A DNA stretch of 33,876 nucleotides from Streptomyces sp. CB01881 (GCF_002953255.1 NZ_CP026498.1:9525719-9559594), one strand, 5' to 3'; positions 19,069-26,846 are shown, counted from the stretch's first letter. Translations and numbers: made by a program. The notes: generated from the letters alone by a model not told the origin.

Positions 19069-19425
19069 TCAGTGCACCTTGCCGGCACCCACACCGGCGG
19101 TCGCGCGGATCTTCGGGGCCCTCGTCTCGGACTCGGGCCGGTCGGCGGTCTCGTCCTTCTCCCCGTTGGCCGTCTCCCCGTTGGTGGGGGCACCATCGGC
19201 GGCCCGGTGGCCGTCACCGGCGACGATCTGCGCCGCCACCATGTCGGCGGCCACCTCGGCCGCGAGGTCGTGGATGTTCTCCCCGGCCTCGTGGGCCGCC
19301 TTCTTCACTTCCATGGCGATTCCGACGGACGTCTTGACGACGCCGCGCACCAGCGGCTTGAGGAGACGCTTGGCCAGTGGCGCGACGATGAGACCGACGA
19401 GGAACGGCGGGACTACGGGCGGCAT
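19069..19425 (-). CDS. DUF5132-like small protein
   Basis: A 118-residue protein. The N-terminal half (MPPVVPPFLVGLIVAPLAKR, then a conserved-looking VKTSVGIAMEVKKAAHEAGE segment) resembles DUF5132, a family of unknown function in actinobacteria. Residues 5-20 could form one short hydrophobic helix, followed by an amphipathic helix. The C-terminal half is polar, Glu/Asp/Thr-rich and probably disordered. ATG 19425 is preceded by AGGTTGGAG. It is the first gene of the minus-strand series DUF5132 - HMA-ABC - NRPS, with a 211-nt gap to the transporter. Its pairing with a transporter carrying an HMA-like domain suggests membrane association or transporter assistance; that is inference. Confidence 0.75.
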   Translation of the reverse strand: MPPVVPPFLVGLIVAPLAKRLLKPLVRGVVKTSVGIAMEVKKAAHEAGENIHDLAAEVAADMVAAQIVAGDGHRAADGAPTNGETANGEKDETADRPESETRAPKIRATAGVGAGKVH

Positions 19426-19735
19426 GATGCTCCAACCTCTCTACGCAGACGGATGACAGGGTCCCCGGGTACTGCGAACTCCGGAGTACGCACAGCCGAG
19501 CGGACGGGAGCACCCTCTCCCGGAATTCCCGACCCTTTTTGCCGGTTTCCCGGCCGGGCCGAATTCCTCGTCGACGGGGGCACACCGCCCGCTCCTCCGC
19601 CACCGTAGTCCAGTCATGTCCATCGAGACCAAACAGTCTCGGCGGGTTTCACTCATGCGAGTGTTATCCGTGCCCTCGGCCGCAACTGATGGCAGTACGC
19701 ATACCCCCGAGGGAGGCTCCGGTCCTATTGGCATA
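19426..19735. promoter_or_regulatory. Non-coding upstream region of the DUF5132-ABC-NRPS series
   Basis: 310 nt without a credible gene and less GC-biased than its surroundings. On the minus strand a weak promoter candidate is TTGGTC (19632-19627) and TACGGT (19607-19602) with a 19-nt spacer, longer than ideal. The -35 candidate sits inside the inverted repeat at 19624-19641. A GC hairpin (GCCGGTTTCCCGGC) lies near 19542-19555. The region is the likely control point for the NRPS cluster, but no promoter can be proven by eye. Confidence 0.35.
19624..19641. promoter_or_regulatory. Perfect inverted repeat, candidate operator
   Basis: CGAGACCAAACAGTCTCG: 6-bp arms CGAGAC/GTCTCG around a 6-nt centre. 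An 18-bp two-fold site of this kind, about 200 nt upstream of the DUF5132 start and overlapping a weak -35 candidate, fits a TetR/GntR/MarR-size dimer site. No regulator gene is in the window. Confidence 0.4.
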
Positions 19736-20039
19736 TCAATTCTGATCGCTTTCCCGATGCCCGCCGAGCTCGCGCGCCACCCTCCGCCGCAGGGCGGGGA
19801 ACGGCGGCCCGCCGCCACCCGGCACCGCCTCGTGGAAGGCCCGCAGATCGAACCCTGCGCCCAGCACGCCCTGCGCGAACCGGGCCCGCTCCTCGGCCTC
19901 GGCGAGCGACGCCCCGGGGAGCGTCTCGACCGGGAGGTCCTGGCGCACCCTCACAGTGGATCGCGTTCCAGTAGGAACTCCCAGTAGCGTTCGGCCAGTC
20001 GGCCGACCTCCTCACCCGGTCCGTTCGTCCTCGTCCTCA
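19736..20039 (-). pseudogene. Relic of a DUF885-type protein (N- and C-terminal ends only)
   Basis: A short frame from ATG 20039 reads LAERYWEFLLERDPL and stops with TGA at about 19951; this resembles the N-terminus of DUF885 proteins, which usually exceed 500 residues. A second frame continues directly, from the overlapping GTG at 19954 to the stop at 19736. It reads LPGASLAEAEERARF and then GFDLRAFHEAV and FPALRRRV, which resembles the C-terminus of the same family. The several hundred residues expected between are absent and the frame shifts at the join. The simplest reading is a gene reduced by one large internal deletion. The family match is from memory of the termini only. Confidence 0.5.
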
Positions 20040-20156
20040 TGCGGCCAGTGTGGCGACGACCGGCCGCGCCGTCGCCCGGTCCGCGAAACGACGGCCGCGT
20101 TGTCCCCCGAACGGATGAGACGTACCCGATCGCCCGGGGCCGCGCGAACCGTGACG

Positions 20157-20174
20157 GCCGCCCCAGGAGGCGGC
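20157..20174. other. GC hairpin upstream of the transporter operon
   Basis: GCCGCC-CCAGGA-GGCGGC, a 6-bp perfect stem in the 211-nt gap between the DUF885 relic and the lipoprotein gene. It could be an old terminator or a leader element; it has no T-run. Confidence 0.3.
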
Positions 20175-20250
20175 TGTAGCGGTTCGAACATGCTTGCCAC
20201 GTCGCCGAGTTGACTCGCCGTCCGCCCATGCGGGGTGGCACCATGACCCC

Positions 20251-21834
20251 ATGTCGCGTCGCACCCTGCCGGTCCCCCTGGCGGCCGCCGTCACCGCCAC
20301 GGCCGTCGCGCTGGCCGGCTGCGGGGGCACCGCCCGGTCCTCGACGAGCACGCCGCTCGTCGACCACGGGACCGTCCGGATCGCCGCGTCCAGTGAGACC
20401 CCGAGCTTCGACCCGTACTCCGCCTTCGGCGCCGCCCAGGCCCGCTACGCCTACGACTCGCTGCTCAACGTCGCCCCCGACGGCACCGTGGTCTCGGGCC
20501 TGGCCTCGTCCTGGCAGGCCACCACGACCACGGCCGTCTTCACGCTCCGCCCGGGCATCACCTGCTCCGACGGCACCCCCCTCACCGCCTCCGCGGTGGC
20601 CCGGGCCCTGACCTACGCGGGCGACCCGGCCAACCAGCTCGCCGGCGCCCGGACCGTCCTGCCGGGCGTCCCCTTCACCGCGAGCGCCGACGACCGGGCC
20701 GGCACCGTGTCGGCCACCGCCGCCGCCCCCTTCCCGTTCCTCACCCGCACCCTCGGCCTGCTGCCGGTCGTCTGCCCCGCCGGCCTCGACCGGCCCGAGG
20801 CGCTGGACCGGGCCACCCAGGGCACCGGCCCGTACGTGCTCACCCGCTACACCCCCGGCGGGCCGTACGAGTTCACCGTCCGCGAGGGCTACACCTGGGG
20901 ACCCGCCGGGGCGGGCACCGCGGAGCCCGGCCTCCCGGCCCGGATCGTCCTCTCGGTGGTGCCCCAGGCCTCCACCGCCGCGAACCTGCTGCTCACCGGG
21001 GGCGTCGAGATCGCGAGCGTGAACGGCCCCGACCGCGCCCGGCTCACCGGCCGCGGCCTGACCTCCGCCGACGTGGCCACCGTGGTCGGGCTGACCTTCT
21101 TCAACCAGCGCCCCGGCCGGCCCCTCGCCGACCCGGCGCTGCGCCGCGCCCTGGTGTCCGCGCTCGACCGCCAGGGGCTCGCCAACGTCGCCGTCGGCGG
21201 CACCGGTCGGCCCGCCACCGACTTCGGCGCCGAGGGAGCCGTCTGCCACGCCGACCTCGCCTCCGCCCACCTGCCCGCACAGAACGCCGCCGCGGCACTG
21301 CGCACCGCCGGGTGGAGCCGCACCGCGGACGGCCCCCTCGGCAAGGACGGCCACCCGCTCCGGCTGCGCCTGATCACCAGCCCGGACATCGGCCCGACCC
21401 TGCCGTCCGCCGCCGAGCTGATGGCCCGCGCCTGGACGGCGCTCGGCGCGGACGTCAGGCTGGTCACCGAGAGCCTGCCCGCCCTCGTCAACGCCATGTA
21501 CCGGACCGGCGACTTCGACGTCGTGGTCGGCAGCACACCGGGCTTCGCCCTGCCGGTCGGCTTCGTCCCGTTCTTCTCCGGCCCCACCCCCGCCCAGGGC
21601 CTCAACTTCGCGGGTGTCGCCAACCCCGAGTACGACGCCCTGGTCGCCCGGGCGCTCCAGGAGACCGACACCGCCGGCTGCGGCACCTGGAACCAGGCCT
21701 CCGCCGCCCTCCTCCGCTCGGCCGACGCCCTGCCGATCGCCGACGGCCGGAGCACCGTCTACGGCCACCGCACCACCTTCGCCACCACCTTCGGCGGCCA
21801 GATCGTCCCCACCAGCATCCGCCTGCACCGATGA
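20251..21834 (+). CDS. Peptide/nickel-type ABC transporter solute-binding lipoprotein
   Basis: Extracellular lipid-anchored receptor of the SBP_bac_5 (DppA/OppA) family, which captures peptides or related ligands for the permease encoded downstream. ATG 20251 gives a lipoprotein signal peptide: Arg at 3-4, a hydrophobic stretch at 10-22, and lipobox LAGC with Cys24. Family features include SETPSFDPYSAFG after the anchor, LASSWQ, FTLRPGITCSDGTPLTA, GTGPYVL and the late FNQRPGRPLADPALRRALVSA (first part of the family's pocket region). Length 527 residues is normal. The stop codon overlaps the next start (ATGA at 21831-21834). The ligand cannot be deduced. A more upstream in-frame start at 20194 would bury the signal peptide. 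Confidence 0.92.
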   Translation: MSRRTLPVPLAAAVTATAVALAGCGGTARSSTSTPLVDHGTVRIAASSETPSFDPYSAFGAAQARYAYDSLLNVAPDGTVVSGLASSWQATTTTAVFTLRPGITCSDGTPLTASAVARALTYAGDPANQLAGARTVLPGVPFTASADDRAGTVSATAAAPFPFLTRTLGLLPVVCPAGLDRPEALDRATQGTGPYVLTRYTPGGPYEFTVREGYTWGPAGAGTAEPGLPARIVLSVVPQASTAANLLLTGGVEIASVNGPDRARLTGRGLTSADVATVVGLTFFNQRPGRPLADPALRRALVSALDRQGLANVAVGGTGRPATDFGAEGAVCHADLASAHLPAQNAAAALRTAGWSRTADGPLGKDGHPLRLRLITSPDIGPTLPSAAELMARAWTALGADVRLVTESLPALVNAMYRTGDFDVVVGSTPGFALPVGFVPFFSGPTPAQGLNFAGVANPEYDALVARALQETDTAGCGTWNQASAALLRSADALPIADGRSTVYGHRTTFATTFGGQIVPTSIRLHR

Positions 21835-22817
21835 CCCGGGGGCCCGACGTGTCCTTACCCCGCCTGCTCCGGCACCCGTGGACGGCGTTCCTCGGGCGCC
21901 GCACGGCCCGGCTGCTCCTCTCCCTCGGGGTCGTGCTCACCGCGTCGTTCGCGATGATCCGGCTGGTCCCGGGGGATCCGGTCCGCGCCGCCCTCGGCGT
22001 CGACGCCTCCCCCGACCTGGTGGCCACCCGCAGGCACCGACTCGGCCTCGACGCGCCCTTCCCGTCCCAGTACCGGCACTACCTGGAGGGCCTGGTGCAC
22101 GGCGATCTCGGGACCTCGCTGGTCACCGGCACACCGGTCGCGGAGCTCGTCCGCACCCGGCTGCCGGCCACCCTGGAGATCGCCGGCCTGGCCTTCCTCG
22201 TCACCCTCGCCGTCGCCCTGCCCTGCGGACTGCTCGTCGCCGTCCGCACCCGGGACGGCCGGCACCCGCGCAGCGAACTGGCGTTCACGGCGGTGACCGC
22301 CGGCCTGGCCGGGGTGCCGGACTTCGTCCTGGCCGCCGGGCTGACCGCGCTGCTGGCCGTCGGCCTCCAACTGCTCCCGGTGGCCGGTGCGGCGGGCGTC
22401 GAGTCCTTCGTACTGCCGGTCCTCGCGCTCTCCCTCGCACCCACGGCCGTCCTGGTGCGGATCGTCCGGGTGGAGGCGCTGAAGGTGCTGTCCGAGGACT
22501 ACCTGCGCACGGCCCGGGGAAAGCGCCTGTCCCCCGCCCGCCGCTACCTGCGGCACGCGGCGCCGAACATGGCGACCGCCTCGCTCACCGTCGCCGGCAG
22601 CCTGCTGCCCGCCATGATCGCCGGCACCGTCCTGGTCGAGCGGGTGTTCTCCTGGCCCGGCATCGGTTCGGCGATGGCACAGTCCGTGGCCGCCCAGGAC
22701 TACCCGGTGATCCAGGCGATGGTGCTGGTCCTGGGCACCACCGTGCTGCTCTCCGGCCTCCTGGTCGACGTGCTGCTGGCACTGCTCGACCCGCGTTCGG
22801 CGATCCTGGAGAGCTGA
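21831..22817 (+). CDS. DppB-type ABC transporter permease
   Basis: Inner-membrane permease of the dipeptide/oligopeptide/nickel family with about six transmembrane helices. Motifs: VVLTASFAMIRLVPGDPVRA at the first helix, RLGLDAPFPSQYRHYLEGL, LVHGDLGTS, and the EAA cytoplasmic loop LRTARGKRLSPARRYLRHA. It ends with VFSWPGIGSAMAQSV and LVDVLLALLDPR. The ATG at 21831 overlaps the stop of the lipoprotein gene by 4 nt; a GTG at 21849 is a weaker alternative. Codon 9 is TTA (21855-21857), the rare bldA-dependent leucine codon, which could make the operon development-dependent if the host is a streptomycete. Confidence 0.93.
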   Translation: MTRGPDVSLPRLLRHPWTAFLGRRTARLLLSLGVVLTASFAMIRLVPGDPVRAALGVDASPDLVATRRHRLGLDAPFPSQYRHYLEGLVHGDLGTSLVTGTPVAELVRTRLPATLEIAGLAFLVTLAVALPCGLLVAVRTRDGRHPRSELAFTAVTAGLAGVPDFVLAAGLTALLAVGLQLLPVAGAAGVESFVLPVLALSLAPTAVLVRIVRVEALKVLSEDYLRTARGKRLSPARRYLRHAAPNMATASLTVAGSLLPAMIAGTVLVERVFSWPGIGSAMAQSVAAQDYPVIQAMVLVLGTTVLLSGLLVDVLLALLDPRSAILES

Positions 22818-22824
22818 GGACCCG

Positions 22825-24696
22825 ATGCCCCTTCCCACCCGGTACCGCCGCTCGCCCCTGGCCTGGGTCACGGCGGCCATGCTGGCCTCGCTGGTCCTGC
22901 TCGCACTGGCCGCCCCGCTCCTGTGGGGCGCGGCCGCGGACCGCCCCGACCCCTCGGCGGTGCTGCAGGGCCCCTCGGCGGCGCACCCGTTCGGCACCGA
23001 CAACCTCGGACGGGACGTGCTCGCCCGGGTCCTGACCGCCACCCGGCCCTCCCTGCTGCTCGCGCTGGCCGCCACCCTGCTCGGCGCGACCGCGGGCGTC
23101 CTGCTCGGCGCGGCCACCGCCGTCGTCGGCCCCCGCGCCCGCCGGCGGCTCGCCGCGCTGATCACCCTGCTGCTCGCCTTCCCCGCACTGCTGGTCGCGC
23201 TCTTCCTCGCGGTGGTGTTCGGCGCGGGCGCCGGCGGGGCGGTGCTCGCCCTCGCCGTCGCGGGCGTCCCCGGCTTCGCCCGGCTCGCCCAGACCCTCGC
23301 CGCCGGCGTCGCGGGCACCGACCACCTGGCCGCGGCCCGCGTGCTCGGCCTGCGCCGTCACCGGCTGCTGTGGCGGCACGTACTGCCCAACATCGCCGAG
23401 CCGCTGTTGCTGAGCACCACCACGGCGGCGGGCACCGCCCTCGTCGCGCTCTCCGGGCTGAGCTTCCTCGGCCTGGGCGTCCAGCCGCCCGGCTACGACT
23501 GGGGGCAGTTGCTCAACCAGGGGCTCGACCGCGTCTACGCCGACCCCCTGCCCGCCCTCGCCCCCGGCCTGGCCGTCCTCTACGCGGCCGTGACGTTCCA
23601 ACTGCTCGGCGAGGTCCTGGCCGGCGGCGTCGCCCGGCGCGGCCCGGCACCCCGCACGCCCCCGCAGCCGACCGCACCATGGGGGTCCCCCCGGCCGAAG
23701 GCTGGGGGAGGGCCCGCCGAGGACGGCCTGGTGCTCCAGGTGGAGGACCTCGGCGTCGAACTCCCCACCCCGGACGGCGTGATCCGGCCCGTGCGCGGCG
23801 TGAGCCTGTCGCTGCGGCCCGGCGAGATCGTCGGGCTCGTCGGCGAGTCCGGCTCCGGCAAGTCGCTCACCGCGCTCGCCATCGCCGACCTGCTCCCGGA
23901 CCGGGCCCGGGTGACCCGACGGACCCTCCGTCTGCTCGGCGCCGACCTCGCCGCCATGACGCCGAAGGAGCGCGAGCACCACCTCGCCACCGGACTGGCG
24001 ATGGTCTTCCAGAACCCGGCCTCGGCGCTCAACCCGTCGCTGCGGATCTCCACCCAGCTCACCGAGACCGTCCGGGCCCATCGCGGCGCGAGCCGCGCGC
24101 AGGCGTCGCTGGAGGCCTCCGACGCCCTGCGCCGGGTCGGCCTGCCCCCGGCCGTGCTGCGCGCCCGCCCCCACCAGCTCTCCGGCGGCCAGCGCCAGCG
24201 GGTGATGATCGCCGCCGCGCTGATGGTGCGACCGGGCCTGATCATCGCCGACGAGCCGACCACCGCCCTCGACGTCACCGTGCAGCGGCAGATCACCCGG
24301 CTGCTGTCCGAGATCCGGCGGGACACCTCCGCCGCCGTCCTGTTCATCAGCCACGACGTCGCGCTGGTGGGGGAGTTCTGCGACCGCGTGCTGGTGATGT
24401 ACGCGGGCACGGTCGTCGAGACCCTGCCCGCCGACCGGCTCGCCACCGCCCCCCGGCACCCCTACACCCGGGCCCTGGTCGCGTCGGTGCCGGACCTCAC
24501 GGCGGATCGCGACCGGCCGCTGCCCACCGTGGAGGGCGCGCCGCCCGATCCGCTCGCGCCGGCCCCCGGCTGCCCGTTCGAGCCCCGCTGTGCGCACAGC
24601 CGGGACCGCTGCGGCGAGCAGGCCCCGCCGCTGGAGGACCTCGACCCGGTCCAGCGGGTCGCGTGCTGGTACCCCGTCGCGGTGGCCGCGTCATGA
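22825..24696 (+). CDS. Fused DppC-type permease and DppD-type ATPase
   Basis: A 623-residue natural fusion of two components of the same peptide importer. Residues about 1-270 are the second permease (FGTDNLGRDVLARVLTATRP, EAA loop AARVLGLRRHRLLWRHVLPN, FLGLGVQPPGYDWG). Residues about 300-623 are the ATPase: GESGSGKS near 340, MVFQNPASALNPSLRI, LSGGQRQRVMIAAALM near 452, LIIADEPTTALDVT and FISHDVAL. The oligopeptide-family C-terminal Cys cluster follows (CPFEPRCAHSRDRC). The joining linker, residues about 285-297, is encoded by a hairpin repeat (23677-23713). TGAGGA before the ATG serves as ribosome binding site. Such fusions are known in actinobacteria. The stop overlaps the next start (ATGA at 24693-24696). 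Confidence 0.93.
   Translation: MPLPTRYRRSPLAWVTAAMLASLVLLALAAPLLWGAAADRPDPSAVLQGPSAAHPFGTDNLGRDVLARVLTATRPSLLLALAATLLGATAGVLLGAATAVVGPRARRRLAALITLLLAFPALLVALFLAVVFGAGAGGAVLALAVAGVPGFARLAQTLAAGVAGTDHLAAARVLGLRRHRLLWRHVLPNIAEPLLLSTTTAAGTALVALSGLSFLGLGVQPPGYDWGQLLNQGLDRVYADPLPALAPGLAVLYAAVTFQLLGEVLAGGVARRGPAPRTPPQPTAPWGSPRPKAGGGPAEDGLVLQVEDLGVELPTPDGVIRPVRGVSLSLRPGEIVGLVGESGSGKSLTALAIADLLPDRARVTRRTLRLLGADLAAMTPKEREHHLATGLAMVFQNPASALNPSLRISTQLTETVRAHRGASRAQASLEASDALRRVGLPPAVLRARPHQLSGGQRQRVMIAAALMVRPGLIIADEPTTALDVTVQRQITRLLSEIRRDTSAAVLFISHDVALVGEFCDRVLVMYAGTVVETLPADRLATAPRHPYTRALVASVPDLTADRDRPLPTVEGAPPDPLAPAPGCPFEPRCAHSRDRCGEQAPPLEDLDPVQRVACWYPVAVAAS
23677..23713. repeat. Hairpin repeat inside the permease-ATPase linker
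   Basis: The sequence holds GGGGGTCCCCCC, a short GCC-GAA-GGC hairpin and TGGGGGAGG, forming an imperfect stem-loop (TCCCCC pairs with GGGGGA). From memory it resembles a short dispersed palindromic repeat common between genes in Streptomyces. Here it lies in frame, encoding a Pro/Gly-rich stretch (PWGSPRPKAGGG) exactly where two normally separate proteins are joined. Confidence 0.6.
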
Positions 24697-25484
24697 CCGC
24701 CCTTCAGGTCTCCGGCCTCACCGTCCGCCACCACGGTCCGTACGGTCCGGTCACCGCCGTGGACGGCGTCTCGCTGGAGGTCCCGTCCGGGACCACGCTC
24801 GGGCTGGTGGGCGAGTCCGGCTCCGGCAAGTCGAGCCTGGCCCGCGCGATCGTCGGCCTCGGCCCCGTGCACGGGGGCCGGGTCCTCCTCGACGGCCGGG
24901 AACTCCGGGTCCGCACCGTCCGCGACCGGCGCCGGCTCGGCCGCCTGGTCCAGGTCGTCCTCCAGGACCCGGACACCGCGCTGGACCCCCGGATGACGGT
25001 CCGCCAGACGCTCGTCGAGGCGGCCACCGCCTTCCACCGGCTCGACCGGAGGGCCCGCGCCGAACGCGTCACCGCCCTGCTCGAACTCGTCGGCCTGGAC
25101 CCCCGGTTCGGTGACCGCCTGCCGCGGCAGCTGTCCGGCGGCCAGCGCCAGCGGGTGGCCGTCGCGCGCGCCCTCGCCGTCGAACCCGGCCTGCTGGTCG
25201 CCGACGAGATCACCTCGGCGCTCGACGTCTCGGTGCAGGCCTCCGTCCTCAACACGATCCGCGCACTCCAGCGGCGGCTCGGCCTGTCCATGCTGTTCAT
25301 CGGCCACAACCTGCCGGCGGTCTGCTACGTCTCCGACACGGTGGCGGTCATGCGGCACGGCCGGATCGTCGAGACCGCCCCCACCGGGACCCTGCTGCGC
25401 AGCCCGCAGCACCCGTACACCCGGACGCTGCTCGCCTCCGTGCCGGGCCTGCGCACACCCCCGACCGAGGAGAGGCCGTCATGA
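24693..25484 (+). CDS. DppF-type ABC transporter ATP-binding protein
   Basis: Second cytoplasmic ATPase of the importer, 263 residues. Walker A GESGSGKSS near residue 40, VQVVLQDPDTALDPRMTV (Q-loop), LSGGQRQRVAVARAL, Walker B LLVADEITSALD with Ile where Pro is usual, and H-loop FIGHNLPAV instead of the typical FISHD. The catalytic residues are kept. The family C-terminus HPYTRTLLASVPG is present, while the Cys cluster seen in the fused ATPase is absent. The ATG overlaps the upstream stop by 4 nt, and its own stop overlaps the oxidase start by 4 nt (25481-25484). Translational coupling throughout the operon is likely. Confidence 0.93.
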   Translation: MTALQVSGLTVRHHGPYGPVTAVDGVSLEVPSGTTLGLVGESGSGKSSLARAIVGLGPVHGGRVLLDGRELRVRTVRDRRRLGRLVQVVLQDPDTALDPRMTVRQTLVEAATAFHRLDRRARAERVTALLELVGLDPRFGDRLPRQLSGGQRQRVAVARALAVEPGLLVADEITSALDVSVQASVLNTIRALQRRLGLSMLFIGHNLPAVCYVSDTVAVMRHGRIVETAPTGTLLRSPQHPYTRTLLASVPGLRTPPTEERPS

Positions 25485-26785
25485 CCGGAAGCCGACCGGA
25501 CGCTGTGGTCGTCGGAGCCGGGGTGATCGGCGCCGCCATCGCCCTCGAACTCGCCCGCACCGGGCGGCAGGTGGTCGTCGTGGACAAGGCGGGCGCGGCC
25601 GGCCACGGCTCCACCGGCGCCTCCAGCGCGATCGTCCGGTTCACCTACTCCACCTTCGACGGCGTCGCCACGGCCTGGGAGGCCCGGCACCTCTGGACGT
25701 CCTGGCCCGACCACCTGCGGCTCACCGGCCGCCGCCCGCTCGCGGCCTTCCACCGCACCGGCGCCGTCCTGCTGGACGCCCCCGGCACCGCCCTGGCGGG
25801 CACCACCGCCCTGTTCGACCGCGCCGGCGTCCCGTACGAGCAGTGGGACACCGCGACGCTGCGCAGCCGCCTCCCCGGGATCGACCCCGGGCGGTACTGG
25901 CCGCCGAAGCCGGTGGACGACGACGCCTTCTTCGCCGCTCCCACCGGCGAACTCGGCGCCCTGTTCACCCCGGACGCCGGGTTCGTCGACGACCCGCAGC
26001 TCGCCGCCCAGAACCTCGCGGACGCGGCGGGCGGGCTGGGCGCGCGCTTCCTGTTCCACCACACCGTGGTGGCCGTCGACCGGCACGCGGGCCGGGTGAC
26101 GGGCATCCGCCTGGCCGACGGGACGCCGATCGCCGCGCCGGTCGTGGTCAACGCGGCCGGCCCGTGGTCGGGCGGCCTCAACCGGCTGGCGGGCGTCGGG
26201 GGCGACTTCACCGTCGGTGTACGACCGCTGCGCGAGGAGGTCCACCAGGTCGCCGCCCCGGGCGGCCACGCCGCCGGCCCCGGCCCCGTCGTCGCCGACC
26301 TCGACCTCGGCACCTACCTGCGGCCGGCACCCGGCGGGCACCTCCTGGTCGGCGGCACCGAGCCGGAGTGCGACCCGCCCGAGTGGATCGACGACCCGGA
26401 CGAGGCCGACCCCCGCCCCACCGCCCGTCGCTTCCGGGCCCAGGTGACCCGGGCCGCGCGCCGCTTCCCGGCGATCGGCGTCCCCAACCGGCCGCTCGGG
26501 GTCGCGGGCGTGTACGACGTCGCCGACGACTGGACCCCGGTCTACGACCGCACCGACCTCGACGGCTACTACGTCGCCATGGGCACCAGCGGCAACCAGT
26601 TCAAGAACGCCCCGCTGGTGGGCCGCTACCTCGCGACCCTGGTCGACCGGGTCGAGGCCGGCCACGACCACGACGCCGACCCCGTCCGCCACCGCTGCGA
26701 ACACACCGGCAACGTCGTGGACCTGGGCTCGTTCTCGCGCCGGCGCCCGGTCCGGCCGGGCTCCGCACGGACGGTCATGGGCTGA
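25481..26785 (+). CDS. FAD-dependent oxidoreductase of the DAO family (amine/amino-acid oxidase-like)
   Basis: A 434-residue flavoprotein related to glycine/sarcosine oxidases and D-amino-acid dehydrogenases. The N-terminal dinucleotide-binding motif is VVVGAGVIGAAIALELARTG (residues 9-28), then a conserved acidic Asp in VVVVDK and GSTGASSAIVRF, a typical FAD-contact region. NAAGPWSGGL and the C-terminal YYVAMGTSGNQFKNAPLVGR also fit the family. It overlaps the transporter ATPase by 4 nt and is clearly the last gene of that operon. This implies that the imported compound (N-methyl amino acid, opine, iminopeptide or similar) is oxidised at a C-N bond. Exact substrate unknown. The last 40 residues are polar and Arg-rich. 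Confidence 0.88.
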   Translation: MTGSRPDAVVVGAGVIGAAIALELARTGRQVVVVDKAGAAGHGSTGASSAIVRFTYSTFDGVATAWEARHLWTSWPDHLRLTGRRPLAAFHRTGAVLLDAPGTALAGTTALFDRAGVPYEQWDTATLRSRLPGIDPGRYWPPKPVDDDAFFAAPTGELGALFTPDAGFVDDPQLAAQNLADAAGGLGARFLFHHTVVAVDRHAGRVTGIRLADGTPIAAPVVVNAAGPWSGGLNRLAGVGGDFTVGVRPLREEVHQVAAPGGHAAGPGPVVADLDLGTYLRPAPGGHLLVGGTEPECDPPEWIDDPDEADPRPTARRFRAQVTRAARRFPAIGVPNRPLGVAGVYDVADDWTPVYDRTDLDGYYVAMGTSGNQFKNAPLVGRYLATLVDRVEAGHDHDADPVRHRCEHTGNVVDLGSFSRRRPVRPGSARTVMG

Positions 26786-26787
26786 TC
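26769..26787. repeat. 19-nt direct repeat, copy 1 (end of the oxidase gene)
   Basis: The sequence GGACGGTCATGGGCTGATC contains the oxidase stop codon. It matches 26828-26846 at 17 of 19 positions, with a GC-rich 40-nt spacer of related repeats (GGCGGACGG) between. Confidence 0.7.
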
Positions 26788-26827
26788 GGCGGACGGCCGT
26801 CAGTCGGTCGGCCGCCGGCCGGTCGGC

Positions 26828-26846
26828 GGACGGTCACGGGCTGGTC
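26828..26846. repeat. 19-nt direct repeat, copy 2 (end of the hydrolase gene)
   Basis: GGACGGTCACGGGCTGGTC contains the hydrolase stop codon on the minus strand. With copy 1 it brackets the 48-nt convergent gap, which is rich in GGCCGCCGGCC-type inverted repeats and may act as a two-way terminator. Confidence 0.65.

Noticed and set aside
20182..20200. TTCGAACATGCTTG as an actinobacterial SOS (LexA) box
   Set aside because: Only the left half matches; the right half lacks GTTCG, and no SOS gene follows.
20210..20238. TTGACT as -35 of the transporter operon
   Set aside because: No acceptable -10 sequence at 16 to 19 nt spacing.
19951..21828. 625-codon minus-strand frame opposite the lipoprotein gene
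   Set aside because: Gly/Ala/Arg-rich shadow of the lipoprotein gene. Only its last 30 codons (the DUF885-like N-terminus) are meaningful and are listed separately.
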